In this document: positions 8,774-17,279 of the stretch, in pieces
How positions within the stretch are numbered: the first letter of the stretch is position 1
Layout of the letters: each line of letters begins with the position of its first letter
Source: Lachnospiraceae bacterium UBA938
Lineage (GTDB): Bacteria; Bacillota; Clostridia; Lachnospirales; Lachnospiraceae
DNA length: 38,627 nt
Assembly (NCBI GenBank): GCA_002293475.1
Contig: DBDG01000012.1
Coordinates: 1 to 38,627 of the forward strand
Direction: 5' to 3'
The notes under the pieces: model-generated
What the model was told of the DNA's origin: nothing
The model's database searches: none
What the model saw: the letters and a program-made list of their open reading frames with translations, nothing else
Position numbers and translations under genes: made by a program

Positions 8774-9499
8774 TCAGTATTGTTTCAAATATTGTTCGTT
8801 AACTGTTTTCTGTCTTTTCTTGCTAATGGGCAGGTCGGCCTGATTGACCAGGTAGACTTTGCCGGATCCGACTTTCAATACTTTTTCAGGATTGATCAGA
8901 TATGACTGGTGAATCCGGATAAAACATTTATTCATTTGCCGTAACCGTTCTTCAATTTCGTCCAGCTTCCCGTAAAAATCCTCCCGGCCTTTTTCGGTCA
9001 CAATAAATATCTTTCTTCTGTCACTCTCAAAATAGAGAATATCCCTTATCAACACCCGACATTCATTCCAGCCGCTTTCATAGCTGAAATAGCACTGATT
9101 GCCCAGCAGTCTCGTGACCGCCTTCGCCAGGATATCGTCAAAGTTCTTCCTATCTATCGGTTTGTGTATGAACCGGAATGGCTGTACTTCAAACAGATCA
9201 ATCATATACTTTTCATGGCTTGATACATAGATCAGAAGAACCGTTTCATCCTGCTCCCTGATTTTTCTTGCCAGGTTAATCCCGTCAATTTCCTTCATTT
9301 CAATATCCAGATAAATCAGATCATAAAAGACGCCGTCCGCCATAGCCTGCAAAAGATGGTTTCCGTTCCGGTAACTGTCTGTATGCAGGCCGCCTTCCCT
9401 TATGACGCCGCCGTTTTGATTGACCGCACTCTGCTCAATCAGCTTACATACATGGGATACAATATTGGGTTCATCGTCACAAACAGCAATTTTTAGCAT
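8774..9499 (-). CDS. LytTR-family response regulator (AgrA/VirR-like)
   Basis: This 241-residue DNA-binding regulator has an N-terminal receiver domain with the acidic pocket (CDDEP, residues 7-11) and phospho-acceptor Asp65 in YLDIEM. The switch Ser and Lys lie in VSSHEKYM and HKPID. The C-terminal LytTR domain starts at about 135 (ILYFESDRRKIFIVTEKG, then CFIRIHQSYLINPEKV). GGAGACAAC precedes the ATG at 9499. It is the first gene of the operon with the GHKL kinase. LytTR regulators usually control secreted peptides, bacteriocins or surface factors; the adjacent TIR-propeller gene is the obvious nearby candidate target, but I did not find a clear repeat pair that proves it. Confidence 0.92.
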   Translation of the reverse strand: MLKIAVCDDEPNIVSHVCKLIEQSAVNQNGGVIREGGLHTDSYRNGNHLLQAMADGVFYDLIYLDIEMKEIDGINLARKIREQDETVLLIYVSSHEKYMIDLFEVQPFRFIHKPIDRKNFDDILAKAVTRLLGNQCYFSYESGWNECRVLIRDILYFESDRRKIFIVTEKGREDFYGKLDEIEERLRQMNKCFIRIHQSYLINPEKVLKVGSGKVYLVNQADLPISKKRQKTVNEQYLKQY

Positions 9500-9573
9500 G
9501 TTGTCTCCTGTCCTTCCTGACCGGCGTTCTGTGTTACGCCTGTTGCTTTTATTATGCTACAGATGGGCCGGTT

Positions 9574-11103
9574 TTATAAGCTGCCGTCCAAATCAGCCGC
9601 CGCATAGGTCTTAAAAAATATATCCTGTTCCACCACATAAATATCATGGAGGTCATCGTGACGGACAGCCAAGAAGTCCCCTGGCCGTCCCAGCATGTAC
9701 TTTTCCTTATCCCAAGCGGTAAACACCTTGACCCTGTTTTGAAGTTCTCTGGCATAAATATAGGTCTCACCTTTGGGAATACATACGCCGGCATATTGGG
9801 TAATCTCTCTGGCCGAACCGTCGATGCGGTTGCGGATCGTGGGGATATATTCCGTATTGCCGCCGTTTAACAGCTCCGTATATTTGGTATTGCTTTCCAC
9901 GTAATTTCTGTGAAAGTATTCGCGGCGCTGCGGATATACCTCGCCTTTTATGCCGATCATAATGATCAGGTCTTCTTCTATGGTCATGTCGATATCGCCT
10001 TCCAGGGTACGGACGGTGACGGGGGTTCCGATAGGCAGCACATCCCCAGCCGCCACATAGCCTTGCGGGGTTCTTACCTTGGTATAGGCCTGCATCCCGG
10101 TCGTGTCGATCGCATAGGTATCGGCATCAATTATGATGCTGGTGTCAAAGTATGCTTGCAGCCGCTCGCTGAAAAACGCTTCCGAATGGTGGGTGGGATA
10201 TTTTTCTTCAAAATTAAACTTGGGTATAAATCCGCCGGCTTTTTCTATGTGTCCGCCGCCGGAGCCGACACCCTCAGCCAGATAAGCTGCCAGCTCGCTG
10301 GCTTTGACTTCTTTGATGCAGCTGCGGACAGAAAATTTCAGTCCCGGCTCTGTCTCATGATAGACTACACAGGTATCAACCTCCTCTACCTGCAGCAGAA
10401 AATCACTGATCAGTCCGAGAATATTCGGATCACAGGGGTGAGATTTGATGATGGCATAGCGGTAGTCATCATTGTAAATATGCCGGATCAGGGCAATTCC
10501 GGCGATTTCCATCTCACGGAGGGAAAGATTGGAATTGCGGAACTGGCTGATCAAGGTTTTATTACAGGGAACGGAATCTCGCATGTCCATGTCCAGCGGA
10601 TTGAATATCTCGGAGAACTGGTTGGTGTCGGTGAAGAGCCCGTAATACAGGGCCGTGCCCAGCAGGGTCTTGTCGGACAGGGAATATCCTTCCTCCTTGA
10701 GCATCTTCCACACCAAGGTGGCGCAACTGCCCAGATTGGAGCGGATCTCCGTCAGGGGCACGGCGGTTATCTCTACCTGATGATGATCGATGATGGCCAC
10801 GGTGTCCGCCGTGAGGCGTTCCACGTTGCCGGCTCCGTATTGGCAGTCCACCGTAATCAGCAGGCCGGGAATAGGGGTGACGCTATCTTCCAGATGGGCG
10901 ATGGGGATGTCCAGTTTGTTGATCATCAAGGTGAGATTGGCTTTCTGGATGAGGTCGCGGCCGGCATATATGAGACGCACCTGCTTGCCCTGGTCACAGA
11001 AGTAGTTATATAGCGCATAACCGGAAGCAATGGCATCGGCATCGGGATTGTTATGGCATTGGATGGTAATCGGATTGAAGGTAGACAGATCTGAAAGTCG
11101 CAT
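9574..11103 (-). CDS. DHH-family phosphoesterase with C-terminal extension
   Basis: This 509-residue protein begins like NrnA/YtqI nanoRNase and cyclic-dinucleotide phosphodiesterases. Motif I HNNPDADAIASG gives His17, Asp21 and Asp23, then VDC (Asp86) and the DHH triad at 106-108. A DHHA1-type glycine motif GSGGGHIEKAGGF lies near 280. The core family is about 310-340 residues. Here another 170 residues follow, with a segment reading PIGTPVTVRTLEGDI and a terminal LGRPGDFLAVRHDDLHDIYV block that I do not recognise as a named domain. The catalytic half is presumably a manganese-dependent 3'-5' exonuclease or pAp phosphatase. AAAGG lies eight bases before the ATG. The gene stands alone between the regulator and the lipoprotein gene. 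Confidence 0.85.
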   Translation of the reverse strand: MRLSDLSTFNPITIQCHNNPDADAIASGYALYNYFCDQGKQVRLIYAGRDLIQKANLTLMINKLDIPIAHLEDSVTPIPGLLITVDCQYGAGNVERLTADTVAIIDHHQVEITAVPLTEIRSNLGSCATLVWKMLKEEGYSLSDKTLLGTALYYGLFTDTNQFSEIFNPLDMDMRDSVPCNKTLISQFRNSNLSLREMEIAGIALIRHIYNDDYRYAIIKSHPCDPNILGLISDFLLQVEEVDTCVVYHETEPGLKFSVRSCIKEVKASELAAYLAEGVGSGGGHIEKAGGFIPKFNFEEKYPTHHSEAFFSERLQAYFDTSIIIDADTYAIDTTGMQAYTKVRTPQGYVAAGDVLPIGTPVTVRTLEGDIDMTIEEDLIIMIGIKGEVYPQRREYFHRNYVESNTKYTELLNGGNTEYIPTIRNRIDGSAREITQYAGVCIPKGETYIYARELQNRVKVFTAWDKEKYMLGRPGDFLAVRHDDLHDIYVVEQDIFFKTYAAADLDGSL

Positions 11104-11150
11104 GGGAATTCCTTTCCTAGGGGATGCTGATATTTCGATTCTAGTATTTC

Positions 11151-11179
11151 ATTATAACAAAATCAAACTGATATTTAAA
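11151..11179 (-). promoter_or_regulatory. Possible promoter of the DHH phosphoesterase gene
   Basis: On the minus strand a perfect TATAAT (11151-11156) lies about 50 bases before the ATG. A weak TTTAAA stands 17 bases upstream of it. The -10 box is strong, the -35 is only 4 of 6. Confidence 0.45.
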
Positions 11180-11265
11180 GGAATTATTTTCGCTGCAAGC
11201 TATTTTCGCCAAACTTTAGGCCTGACGACACGGAAGCTGCCAGACTTTGGGTGGGGAAATCATAA

Positions 11266-11294
11266 GTGCCGGAAACCATATCAGTTTCCGGCAC
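11266..11294 (-). terminator. Hairpin after the lipoprotein gene
   Basis: A perfect 11-bp inverted repeat, GTGCCGGAAAC and GTTTCCGGCAC, is separated by a seven-base loop. It lies about 45 bases beyond the stop codon of the lipoprotein gene. The tract after the stem on the minus strand is TTATGATTT rather than a clean T-run, so efficiency is uncertain. Confidence 0.6.
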
Positions 11295-11338
11295 GGAATG
11301 AACAAACAAAAAACGCTTAGTTTAATCTATAGCAGTTA

Positions 11339-12262
11339 CTATGATTCACTCTCTTGAAGCTCATCCAATTCTTGATAAGTATCCAGATCTGTCGGGAAAT
11401 CTATCGTTACTCCGCCTATCTGAAGGACTTCCATTTCTATCTCCATATCACCGGTTATCACATATCCCGACTCCGACATCTCATAGGGGCAGGAAAGATG
11501 GAAGGTTTTCATATTATCGCTGCTATCTATGATGACTTTCAGCTCTATGTCACCAAAAGCCGCCCCGGCAGTTGCGGCGGTGTCCGAATCAATGCTATTC
11601 ATCTGGTCGAGCATCTCCCCGCTCAGTGCGGCTCCGTCCAGCGTAAAAGTAATCTCTCTGTTCCCGGAAACCTCGTTGACAGACTGCTGCTTGATCGCTT
11701 CTTCTGAAAAGGCAATCGTATCTGTTGAGGCTTGCTGGCTGGCTTCTTCAACATCCATCGGCTGTTTCACCTTCATGCCGTACATTTCCATGTAGGACAT
11801 GCCGTCTTTATAGTACATCAGGGTTTCCATCGATTCACCCATGAAATCCATGGTCATGTTCATTTTCATGTCTATTTCTGTCGGGCTTTTGAAAACCTGC
11901 TCCGCGTCAGCCGCAATCATGATAGTTTCCGACATGCCGTCCACTTCCATCGTCATGGTCGTCTTAACATTCATCCGTAGGGAATCCGCTGCCTCCAAAG
12001 CTTCGTTGGCTTTAACGTACAGTGCATATGCCGATTGCCCATCTGCCGTCGGCTCTTCCGTAGCCGGTTCCTCGGGCTCTTCTGTCGCCGCTTCTTCGGC
12101 CGGCTGCTCTTCCGCCGGCTGTTCCTCTGCCGGTTCTTCTGCCGGTTCTTCGGTAGGCTGTTCTTCTACTAACTGCTCTTCGGCTGGCTGTTCCTCTGTG
12201 CCACAAGCTGCCAGCGAAAACAGACTGACTACGACCAATAGTAGCATTAATACTTTTTTCAT
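11339..12262 (-). CDS. Glu/Pro-rich lipoprotein, DUF6612-like
   Basis: This is a 307-residue exported lipoprotein. The signal peptide ends in the lipobox SLAACG, so Cys20 would be lipidated. Residues 22-75 are a low-complexity linker made of repeats of EEQPAEEQPAEEPTEE type, probably a spacer through the cell wall. The globular part (about 77-307) has Met-rich beta strands such as SLRMNVKTTMTMEVDGMSET and MYYKDGMSYMEMYGMKVK. These fit the LolA-like DUF6612 family as I recall it. AGGAGG lies eight bases before the ATG. A good promoter lies directly upstream and a hairpin follows. The ligand is unknown. Confidence 0.8.
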   Translation of the reverse strand: MKKVLMLLLVVVSLFSLAACGTEEQPAEEQLVEEQPTEEPAEEPAEEQPAEEQPAEEAATEEPEEPATEEPTADGQSAYALYVKANEALEAADSLRMNVKTTMTMEVDGMSETIMIAADAEQVFKSPTEIDMKMNMTMDFMGESMETLMYYKDGMSYMEMYGMKVKQPMDVEEASQQASTDTIAFSEEAIKQQSVNEVSGNREITFTLDGAALSGEMLDQMNSIDSDTAATAGAAFGDIELKVIIDSSDNMKTFHLSCPYEMSESGYVITGDMEIEMEVLQIGGVTIDFPTDLDTYQELDELQESES

Positions 12263-12294
12263 TTGATTTCCTCCTGATTTTGTAAATACGATTT

Positions 12295-12323
12295 ATAGTA
12301 GCATACGGAAACCTCATTGTCAA
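12295..12323 (-). promoter_or_regulatory. Promoter of the lipoprotein gene
   Basis: On the minus strand a perfect TTGACA (12318-12323) and TACTAT (12295-12300) are separated by 17 bases. The ATG lies about 33 bases below the -10 box, with AGGAGG in between. Confidence 0.7.
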
Positions 12324-12453
12324 GTTGCGTAAAATCAACAAGAATTGGCAATGCAAACCAAACAATTGCGTGCCTGGTATGCGATTATTTTAATAATATA
12401 TTATTTATTAACAACAATATAGGCAATTTTAAAGCACAAGAAAATACATTTTA

Positions 12454-12482
12454 TTGAAATTATACTAATTTTATTATATAAT
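12454..12482 (+). promoter_or_regulatory. Promoter of galactokinase
   Basis: TTGAAA (12454-12459) and a perfect TATAAT (12477-12482) are 17 bases apart in a very AT-rich tract. The galactokinase ATG follows about 70 bases later with AGGAGG seven bases before it. Confidence 0.7.
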
Positions 12483-12553
12483 ATGGCAAGCGTAAAAAGT
12501 TTATTTACCAGTTAAATATTGCGCGTTTACGACCATATTCAGGAGGATCAACA

Positions 12554-13669
12554 ATGAGCAGAGTATTTTCGGCACCCGGCCGGGTAGAAGTATGTGGCAA
12601 TCACACCGATCATCAATGCGGATATGCATTAGCCGCGGCGATTGATTTGGAAGCACGGTGTACAGCGAAAAAAAACGATACCAATACGGTGCGGATACAT
12701 TCCCATGGCTTTGGTACTATTGAAGTAGATCTGGACGACCTGTCTGTCCGTGAGGAGGAAAAAGGAAGCACTGCTGCCCTCGTCCGTGGCATGGCCGCTT
12801 GGTTTAACAGTCATGGATATGTCATACATGGCTATGACGCAGAGATTACCTCAAAGATCCCGGCCGGTGCCGGGCTGTCTAGTTCAGCGGCATTTGAAGT
12901 GCTGCTGGGAAACATAATAAAGGGTCTGTTTAAAGCGGAGGTTTCACCCTTAGATATTGCCTTGGCCGGACAATTTGCCGAAAATATCTATTTCGGCAAG
13001 CCCTGCGGGCTGCTGGATCAAGCGGCTTCCAGTTTCGGCGGGCTGACAATGCTTGATTTTAATGACCCCAAGGAACCTGTCGTCACCCCGATCAATGCTG
13101 ATTTATCAGGGTTTACGCTAGGCATCGTCGTGACCGGCGGTTCCCACGCGGATCTGACGCCTGATTACGCCGCGGTTGCTACGGATATGCAAGCGGTAGC
13201 GGCGCATTTTGGCAAAGACTATCTGCGGAGAGTGTCTGAAGCGGAGTTCCGGACCGAAATAAAAGCTTTACGGGGGCTGGGAGACCGGGCGATCTTGCGG
13301 GCAATCCATTTTTTTGCGGAAAATGAACGGGTAAAAAAACAGGCGGCGGCACTCCAAAGCAATGACATTAAGACTTTCCTAGACTTGGTCAATGAATCGG
13401 GACGCTCCTCCATATCATATCTGCAGAATGTATATAGTACCTCCCGCCCTAACGAGCAGGGAGTACCGCTGGCTTTAGCCCTATCAGAAAAAATATTGGC
13501 AGGAAAAGGCGCCTGGCGGGTTCATGGCGGAGGTTTCGCCGGAACCGTCCTAGCATTTATCCCTGATGAATTGAAAGAGGAATTTCGGCATCAGCTGGAG
13601 GCGGTGTTCGGGCAAGGCAGCTGCCATTTTCTCCATATCCGGCAAACCGGCGGGGAAGAGCTGATATAG
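12554..13669 (+). CDS. galK: Galactokinase family protein (GHMP kinase)
   Basis: This 371-residue GHMP-fold kinase would phosphorylate galactose at C1 with ATP, the first Leloir step. Motif 1 is GRVEVCGNHTDHQCGYALAA. Motif 2, the ATP loop, is PAGAGLSSSAAFEV (near 104-117). Motif 3 is RVHGGGFAGTVLAFI near 320. Classical galactokinases read GEHTDYN in motif 1, whereas this one reads GNHTDHQ; I recall this variant from Clostridia, so it may be lineage-typical rather than a change of substrate. AGGAGG lies just upstream of the ATG. No galT or galE is present nearby and the gene appears monocistronic. It converges on metH across a 17-bp tandem repeat. Confidence 0.85.
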   Translation: MSRVFSAPGRVEVCGNHTDHQCGYALAAAIDLEARCTAKKNDTNTVRIHSHGFGTIEVDLDDLSVREEEKGSTAALVRGMAAWFNSHGYVIHGYDAEITSKIPAGAGLSSSAAFEVLLGNIIKGLFKAEVSPLDIALAGQFAENIYFGKPCGLLDQAASSFGGLTMLDFNDPKEPVVTPINADLSGFTLGIVVTGGSHADLTPDYAAVATDMQAVAAHFGKDYLRRVSEAEFRTEIKALRGLGDRAILRAIHFFAENERVKKQAAALQSNDIKTFLDLVNESGRSSISYLQNVYSTSRPNEQGVPLALALSEKILAGKGAWRVHGGGFAGTVLAFIPDELKEEFRHQLEAVFGQGSCHFLHIRQTGGEELI

Positions 13670-13679
13670 GCAGATTTCT

Positions 13680-13730
13680 TTTCGTTGATCTTGTTATTTC
13701 GTTGATCTTGTTATTTCGTTGATCTTGTTA
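13680..13730 (+). repeat. Three perfect 17-bp tandem repeats at the metH stop
   Basis: The unit TTTCGTTGATCTTGTTA occurs three times without a mismatch, at 13680, 13697 and 13714. The last unit contains the metH stop codon (13728-13730, TAA on the minus strand). Because 17 is not a multiple of three, the copies supply a TAA in each of the three minus-strand frames. It separates the convergent galK and metH genes. Confidence 0.95.
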
Positions 13731-16229
13731 TTCGGATCTGCCTTTATCATGTAACAGCCGGTCAGCCAGTTTTACTGCGCTCTGGGCATCTTGGGAATAT
13801 CCGTCGGCTCCGATTTCATCGGCATAGCTCTGGGTGATAACGGCCCCGCCGATGATGATTTTGGACTTGACATGATGCTCTTTGGCATAGGCAATGACGG
13901 CTTTCATCTCCTGCATTGTGGTTGTCATAAGTGCCGACAAGGCTATAATATCCGCATTGTTTTGCTGAGCTGCCAAGATGATTGCTTCTTTTGACATGTC
14001 TTTTCCTAAGTCAATGACATGGTAGCCGTAGTTTTTCAGCATCAAGGCGACCAGATTTTTCCCGATATCATGGATATCACCTTTGACAGTAGCGGTCACT
14101 ATGACCGCTTTCTTTTCACTCTGACGGTTCTTGGCCAATAACGGTTCGATATAGTCTACTGCGGTCTTCATGGCTTCCGCGCCGCTGATCAGCTGCGGCA
14201 GAAAATAAATGCCTGTTTCAAACAGCGCGCCGACTTCATTGATCGCCGGCATCAGTGACCCGTCTAAGATGTCGGCTGGCTGTATGCCTTCTGCCAAGGC
14301 ATTGCGCACGGCATCTTCAATGCCTTTCTTATTGCCGTTAATCACACATTTGGTAATTATAGCCAGTTTATCCACTGATTCGGCTTCTCCTGTGTTAATA
14401 GCGTAAACTTGTCCGGCGTTTACCTGTCCGGCATCGGGTTCTGCTTTCATACGGACAGCATTTTCAGCATCCTCCGCCTTGGTACGGCTTACATAGTCCA
14501 GATAATGCTTTGCCGAATCTTGCTTACCTAGCAAGTAATCCGCCGAAAGGATGTTGCCCATCATTTGTCTGTCCATCGGATTGGCGATTGCCATGGTCAG
14601 ACCGTTTTGGATGGCCATCATCAGAAAGGCATAGTTAATATTGCTGCGCTCCGGCAGCCCGAAGGAAATATTGGATAGCCCGCAGATACTGGCCAGCCCG
14701 TTTTCTTTACAATAACGGATCGTTTCGATTGTTTCGACGGCAGCCTGCTCATTAACGGCAACAGCCGTTACCAGCCCATCCACGATGATATCTTCTTTTT
14801 TTAATCCAGCCTGAAGCGCCGCCGCGCAGACATGCTCGATTATTTTGATCTTCTCCGCTTGATCGGCCGGAAATCCGCTGTCGTCAAGCGGCAGCAGAAT
14901 AAACATCGCGCCGTATTTCTTCGCTAGGGCTAACAGCTGGCTCATTTTGCCTTTTTCCGCGGAAATAGAGTTAATAAGCCCACGGCCGGGGTATCTGCGC
15001 AAAGCCGCCTCGATGACCTCCGGATCACTGGAGTCGATGACTAACGGCAACGAAGTCGCCATGGTCACTTCATCAATTACCTCCAGCATAACGTTCTTTT
15101 CATCAATACCGCTCATGCCTACATTGACATCCAGAATCGCAGCTCCGGCTGTTTCCTGTTCCTGCGCCATCGTAGTTACGAGATTCATATTGCCTTCTTT
15201 TAACTGCCTCTGTAACTCCTTTTTCCCCGTCGGGTTGATGCGTTCGCCCACCAGAACAAAACTGTCGTCAAGATGAAATGAGACTAGGCTCCGTTCCGAG
15301 GCCAGCTTACAGGCCGGTCTGTTCTGGCGTTTAACTAACTGCGAGCCGTCCGTACTTTGAACCAGTTCCTTGATATATTCCGGCGCGGTTCCGCAGCAGC
15401 CGCCTAAGAGCGTGACCCCCAGTTCCTGTATTTTCTTCATGTGCGCGGCAAAATCCTGCGCATCCATGTCATATCCGGTGTCACCGTTTTCATCCAGATA
15501 CGGGATGCCGGCATTGGGCTTACAGGCGATCGGAACATCGCAAGCCTCCCGCATATCCTTGATGATCCCGTACATCTTGTCCGGGCCGGTTGAACAGTTC
15601 GCGCCGACGATATCCGCCCCCAGCGAGCTTAAGACCACTGCCGCTGTTTTCGCGTCGGTGCCGTATAAGGTCCGGCCATCCTTTTCAAAGGTCATCGTCG
15701 CAAGTACCGGGAGGTTACATGTCTCTTTAGCCGCTATGACGGCGGCTCTGGTCTCCTGAAGGCTCATCATCGTTTCAATCGCGATCAGGTCGACACCGGC
15801 CGACACCAGATAGCTTACCTGTTCCTTATAGACATCCACCAGTTCTTCAAACTCAAAATGTCCCACCGGTTTAACCTGCACGCCGGTCATCGACAGGTTG
15901 CCCGCTACAAACGCCTTGCCGGCGGCGGCTTCCCGAGAAATATTTACCAGCCCTTTATTGATTTCCTCTATGCGTTTTTCCAATCCGTAATGTTTTAGCT
16001 TGATCCGGTTACCGGTAAAAGTCGGGGCATAGATGACATGGCTGCCGGCCGCAATGTATTCCCGCTGCAGCCCGATCAGGACATCTTGGTTCTCCAATGT
16101 CCAAAGCTCCGGGCAGACACCGGCTGGCATGCCCCGCTTCAGAAGATTGGAGCCGGTGGCTCCGTCTAAATATACCAATTGGCTTTTCGCTAATTCAACA
16201 ATGCTGGGTTTACTCATATGCGTTTTCAT
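13728..16229 (-). CDS. metH: Cobalamin-dependent methionine synthase without reactivation domain
   Basis: This 833-residue enzyme transfers a methyl group from methyl-tetrahydrofolate to homocysteine through cobalamin. The homocysteine domain (1-300) has the zinc ligands Cys212 (GANCSTGPD) and Cys278-Cys279 (LGGCCGTAPE). The pterin-binding barrel spans about 320-590 (VGERINPTGKKELQR, DVNVGMSG). The cap and B12 domains occupy about 610-830, with the axial-ligand motif GDIHDIGKN (His720). The AdoMet-binding reactivation domain of enzymes of about 1,200 residues is missing, as is usual in anaerobes. Two starts are possible: ATG at 16229, with GGAG very close, or ATG at 16217, with GGAG 13 bases away. 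It follows the LacI gene by 33 bases and may be read through from the maltodextrin operon. I see no S-box or cobalamin riboswitch in that gap. Confidence 0.9.
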   Translation of the reverse strand: MKTHMSKPSIVELAKSQLVYLDGATGSNLLKRGMPAGVCPELWTLENQDVLIGLQREYIAAGSHVIYAPTFTGNRIKLKHYGLEKRIEEINKGLVNISREAAAGKAFVAGNLSMTGVQVKPVGHFEFEELVDVYKEQVSYLVSAGVDLIAIETMMSLQETRAAVIAAKETCNLPVLATMTFEKDGRTLYGTDAKTAAVVLSSLGADIVGANCSTGPDKMYGIIKDMREACDVPIACKPNAGIPYLDENGDTGYDMDAQDFAAHMKKIQELGVTLLGGCCGTAPEYIKELVQSTDGSQLVKRQNRPACKLASERSLVSFHLDDSFVLVGERINPTGKKELQRQLKEGNMNLVTTMAQEQETAGAAILDVNVGMSGIDEKNVMLEVIDEVTMATSLPLVIDSSDPEVIEAALRRYPGRGLINSISAEKGKMSQLLALAKKYGAMFILLPLDDSGFPADQAEKIKIIEHVCAAALQAGLKKEDIIVDGLVTAVAVNEQAAVETIETIRYCKENGLASICGLSNISFGLPERSNINYAFLMMAIQNGLTMAIANPMDRQMMGNILSADYLLGKQDSAKHYLDYVSRTKAEDAENAVRMKAEPDAGQVNAGQVYAINTGEAESVDKLAIITKCVINGNKKGIEDAVRNALAEGIQPADILDGSLMPAINEVGALFETGIYFLPQLISGAEAMKTAVDYIEPLLAKNRQSEKKAVIVTATVKGDIHDIGKNLVALMLKNYGYHVIDLGKDMSKEAIILAAQQNNADIIALSALMTTTMQEMKAVIAYAKEHHVKSKIIIGGAVITQSYADEIGADGYSQDAQSAVKLADRLLHDKGRSE

Positions 16230-16262
16230 TCTCCAGATTTATAGTTCTCGTATGATTAATTT

Positions 16263-17279
16263 TTATAGCATTGCCGTCGACTGCCGCCTTACCAGCACCG
16301 GCAACGTTGCAAAGCTCTGGACATTCATCCCGGGCTTTTTGATTTTATTGATCAGCAGTTTGCCTGCCTGTACACCCATGTCATAAACATCGATGCTGAC
16401 CGTGGTCAGCGCCGGGTTCATATAGAGCGCAAACGGATAGTCATCAAACGTCATGATGCTGATGTCATCGGGAACGCGCACGTTCTCCCGCTGAAATGCC
16501 CGCAGGCACCCATAGGCAAGATGGTTATTGGCACAGATCACCGCTTGGGGGCGTTCAGACAGCGCCAGCACTTCCCGTCCGATGCGCTTTCCCTCGGCAA
16601 TGGACGACTCACTTTTATAAACAGCGTACAGGTCATTCTCTTTTGGCTGATGATAGCTGCTTATCTCTGCCACCACCCCGGCCAGCCGGTCCTCCGAGAT
16701 CCGGTCTTCTTCAAGGCCGCCGATATAGGCGATACGGGTATGCCCCAGTTCCACCAGATGCCTGGCCGCAATCTCGCCCGAAAGCTGATTATTATTGTCG
16801 ATCCAGCTGACGCTGTTAGGAAAAGCCGGCTTGCCGACAACAATATGCGGAATCTCTTCGCGTCCCAGCATAAGTGCCAGCTCTTTGGCTACAACGGACG
16901 CATGGATCAAAAGGCCGTCAGCACTCTTGCTGGCCATGATTTCTTTGGCCATATGGCAGATATTTTTCATGTCACAGTGTTCCAGGGTTAATGTATAGCC
17001 TTTTTCACGCAGAGCGGACTCCGCGCCGCAGATAATCTCAAACATATGCGGGTTCTCAAACGCGGTTCCCTTCGGCAGGGCAGTCAGGAAAACTGCTGTT
17101 CGGCTCTCCCGCCGGGCAAAAGTCTGCGCCCTAGCATTCGCCCGGTACCCCAGCCGCTCCGCCACTTCCTTCACATGCCGGATCTGTCCCTCCGATATCG
17201 TGTACGAGCCGTTCAGAGCCTTGGAAACGGTGCCGATGGAAACGCTTGCCTCACGCGCAACGTCTTTGATGGTCGCCAT
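16263..17279 (-). CDS. LacI-family transcriptional regulator of the maltodextrin locus
   Basis: This 338-residue repressor has an N-terminal helix-turn-helix, TIKDVAREASVSIGTVSKAL, a hinge helix, and a periplasmic-binding-protein-like effector domain (for example ELGHTRIAYIGGLEEDRIS and ICANNHLAYGCLRAF). The start is the ATG at 17279, with GGAGG seven bases upstream. Upstream in-frame codons exist but overlap the preceding gene and look noncoding. The stop of the GH13 gene and this start share one base (TAATG), so the two are translationally coupled. By position it should sense maltose or maltodextrin and control the amylase, binding-protein and transporter genes. A palindrome AAAACGTTTT upstream of the amylase gene is a candidate site. 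Confidence 0.9.
   Translation of the reverse strand: MATIKDVAREASVSIGTVSKALNGSYTISEGQIRHVKEVAERLGYRANARAQTFARRESRTAVFLTALPKGTAFENPHMFEIICGAESALREKGYTLTLEHCDMKNICHMAKEIMASKSADGLLIHASVVAKELALMLGREEIPHIVVGKPAFPNSVSWIDNNNQLSGEIAARHLVELGHTRIAYIGGLEEDRISEDRLAGVVAEISSYHQPKENDLYAVYKSESSIAEGKRIGREVLALSERPQAVICANNHLAYGCLRAFQRENVRVPDDISIMTFDDYPFALYMNPALTTVSIDVYDMGVQAGKLLINKIKKPGMNVQSFATLPVLVRRQSTAML

Noticed and set aside
9910..11013. Long plus-strand frame of 367 codons
   Set aside because: It is entirely antisense to the DHH phosphoesterase, whose motifs are clear. Its translation shows no family features.
12012..12180. Repetitive tract suggesting a DNA repeat element
   Set aside because: It encodes the Glu/Pro linker of the lipoprotein and stays in frame with the signal peptide and the globular domain.
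16230..16262. Possible SAM or cobalamin riboswitch before metH
   Set aside because: The gap between lacI and metH is only 33 bases, too short for either.
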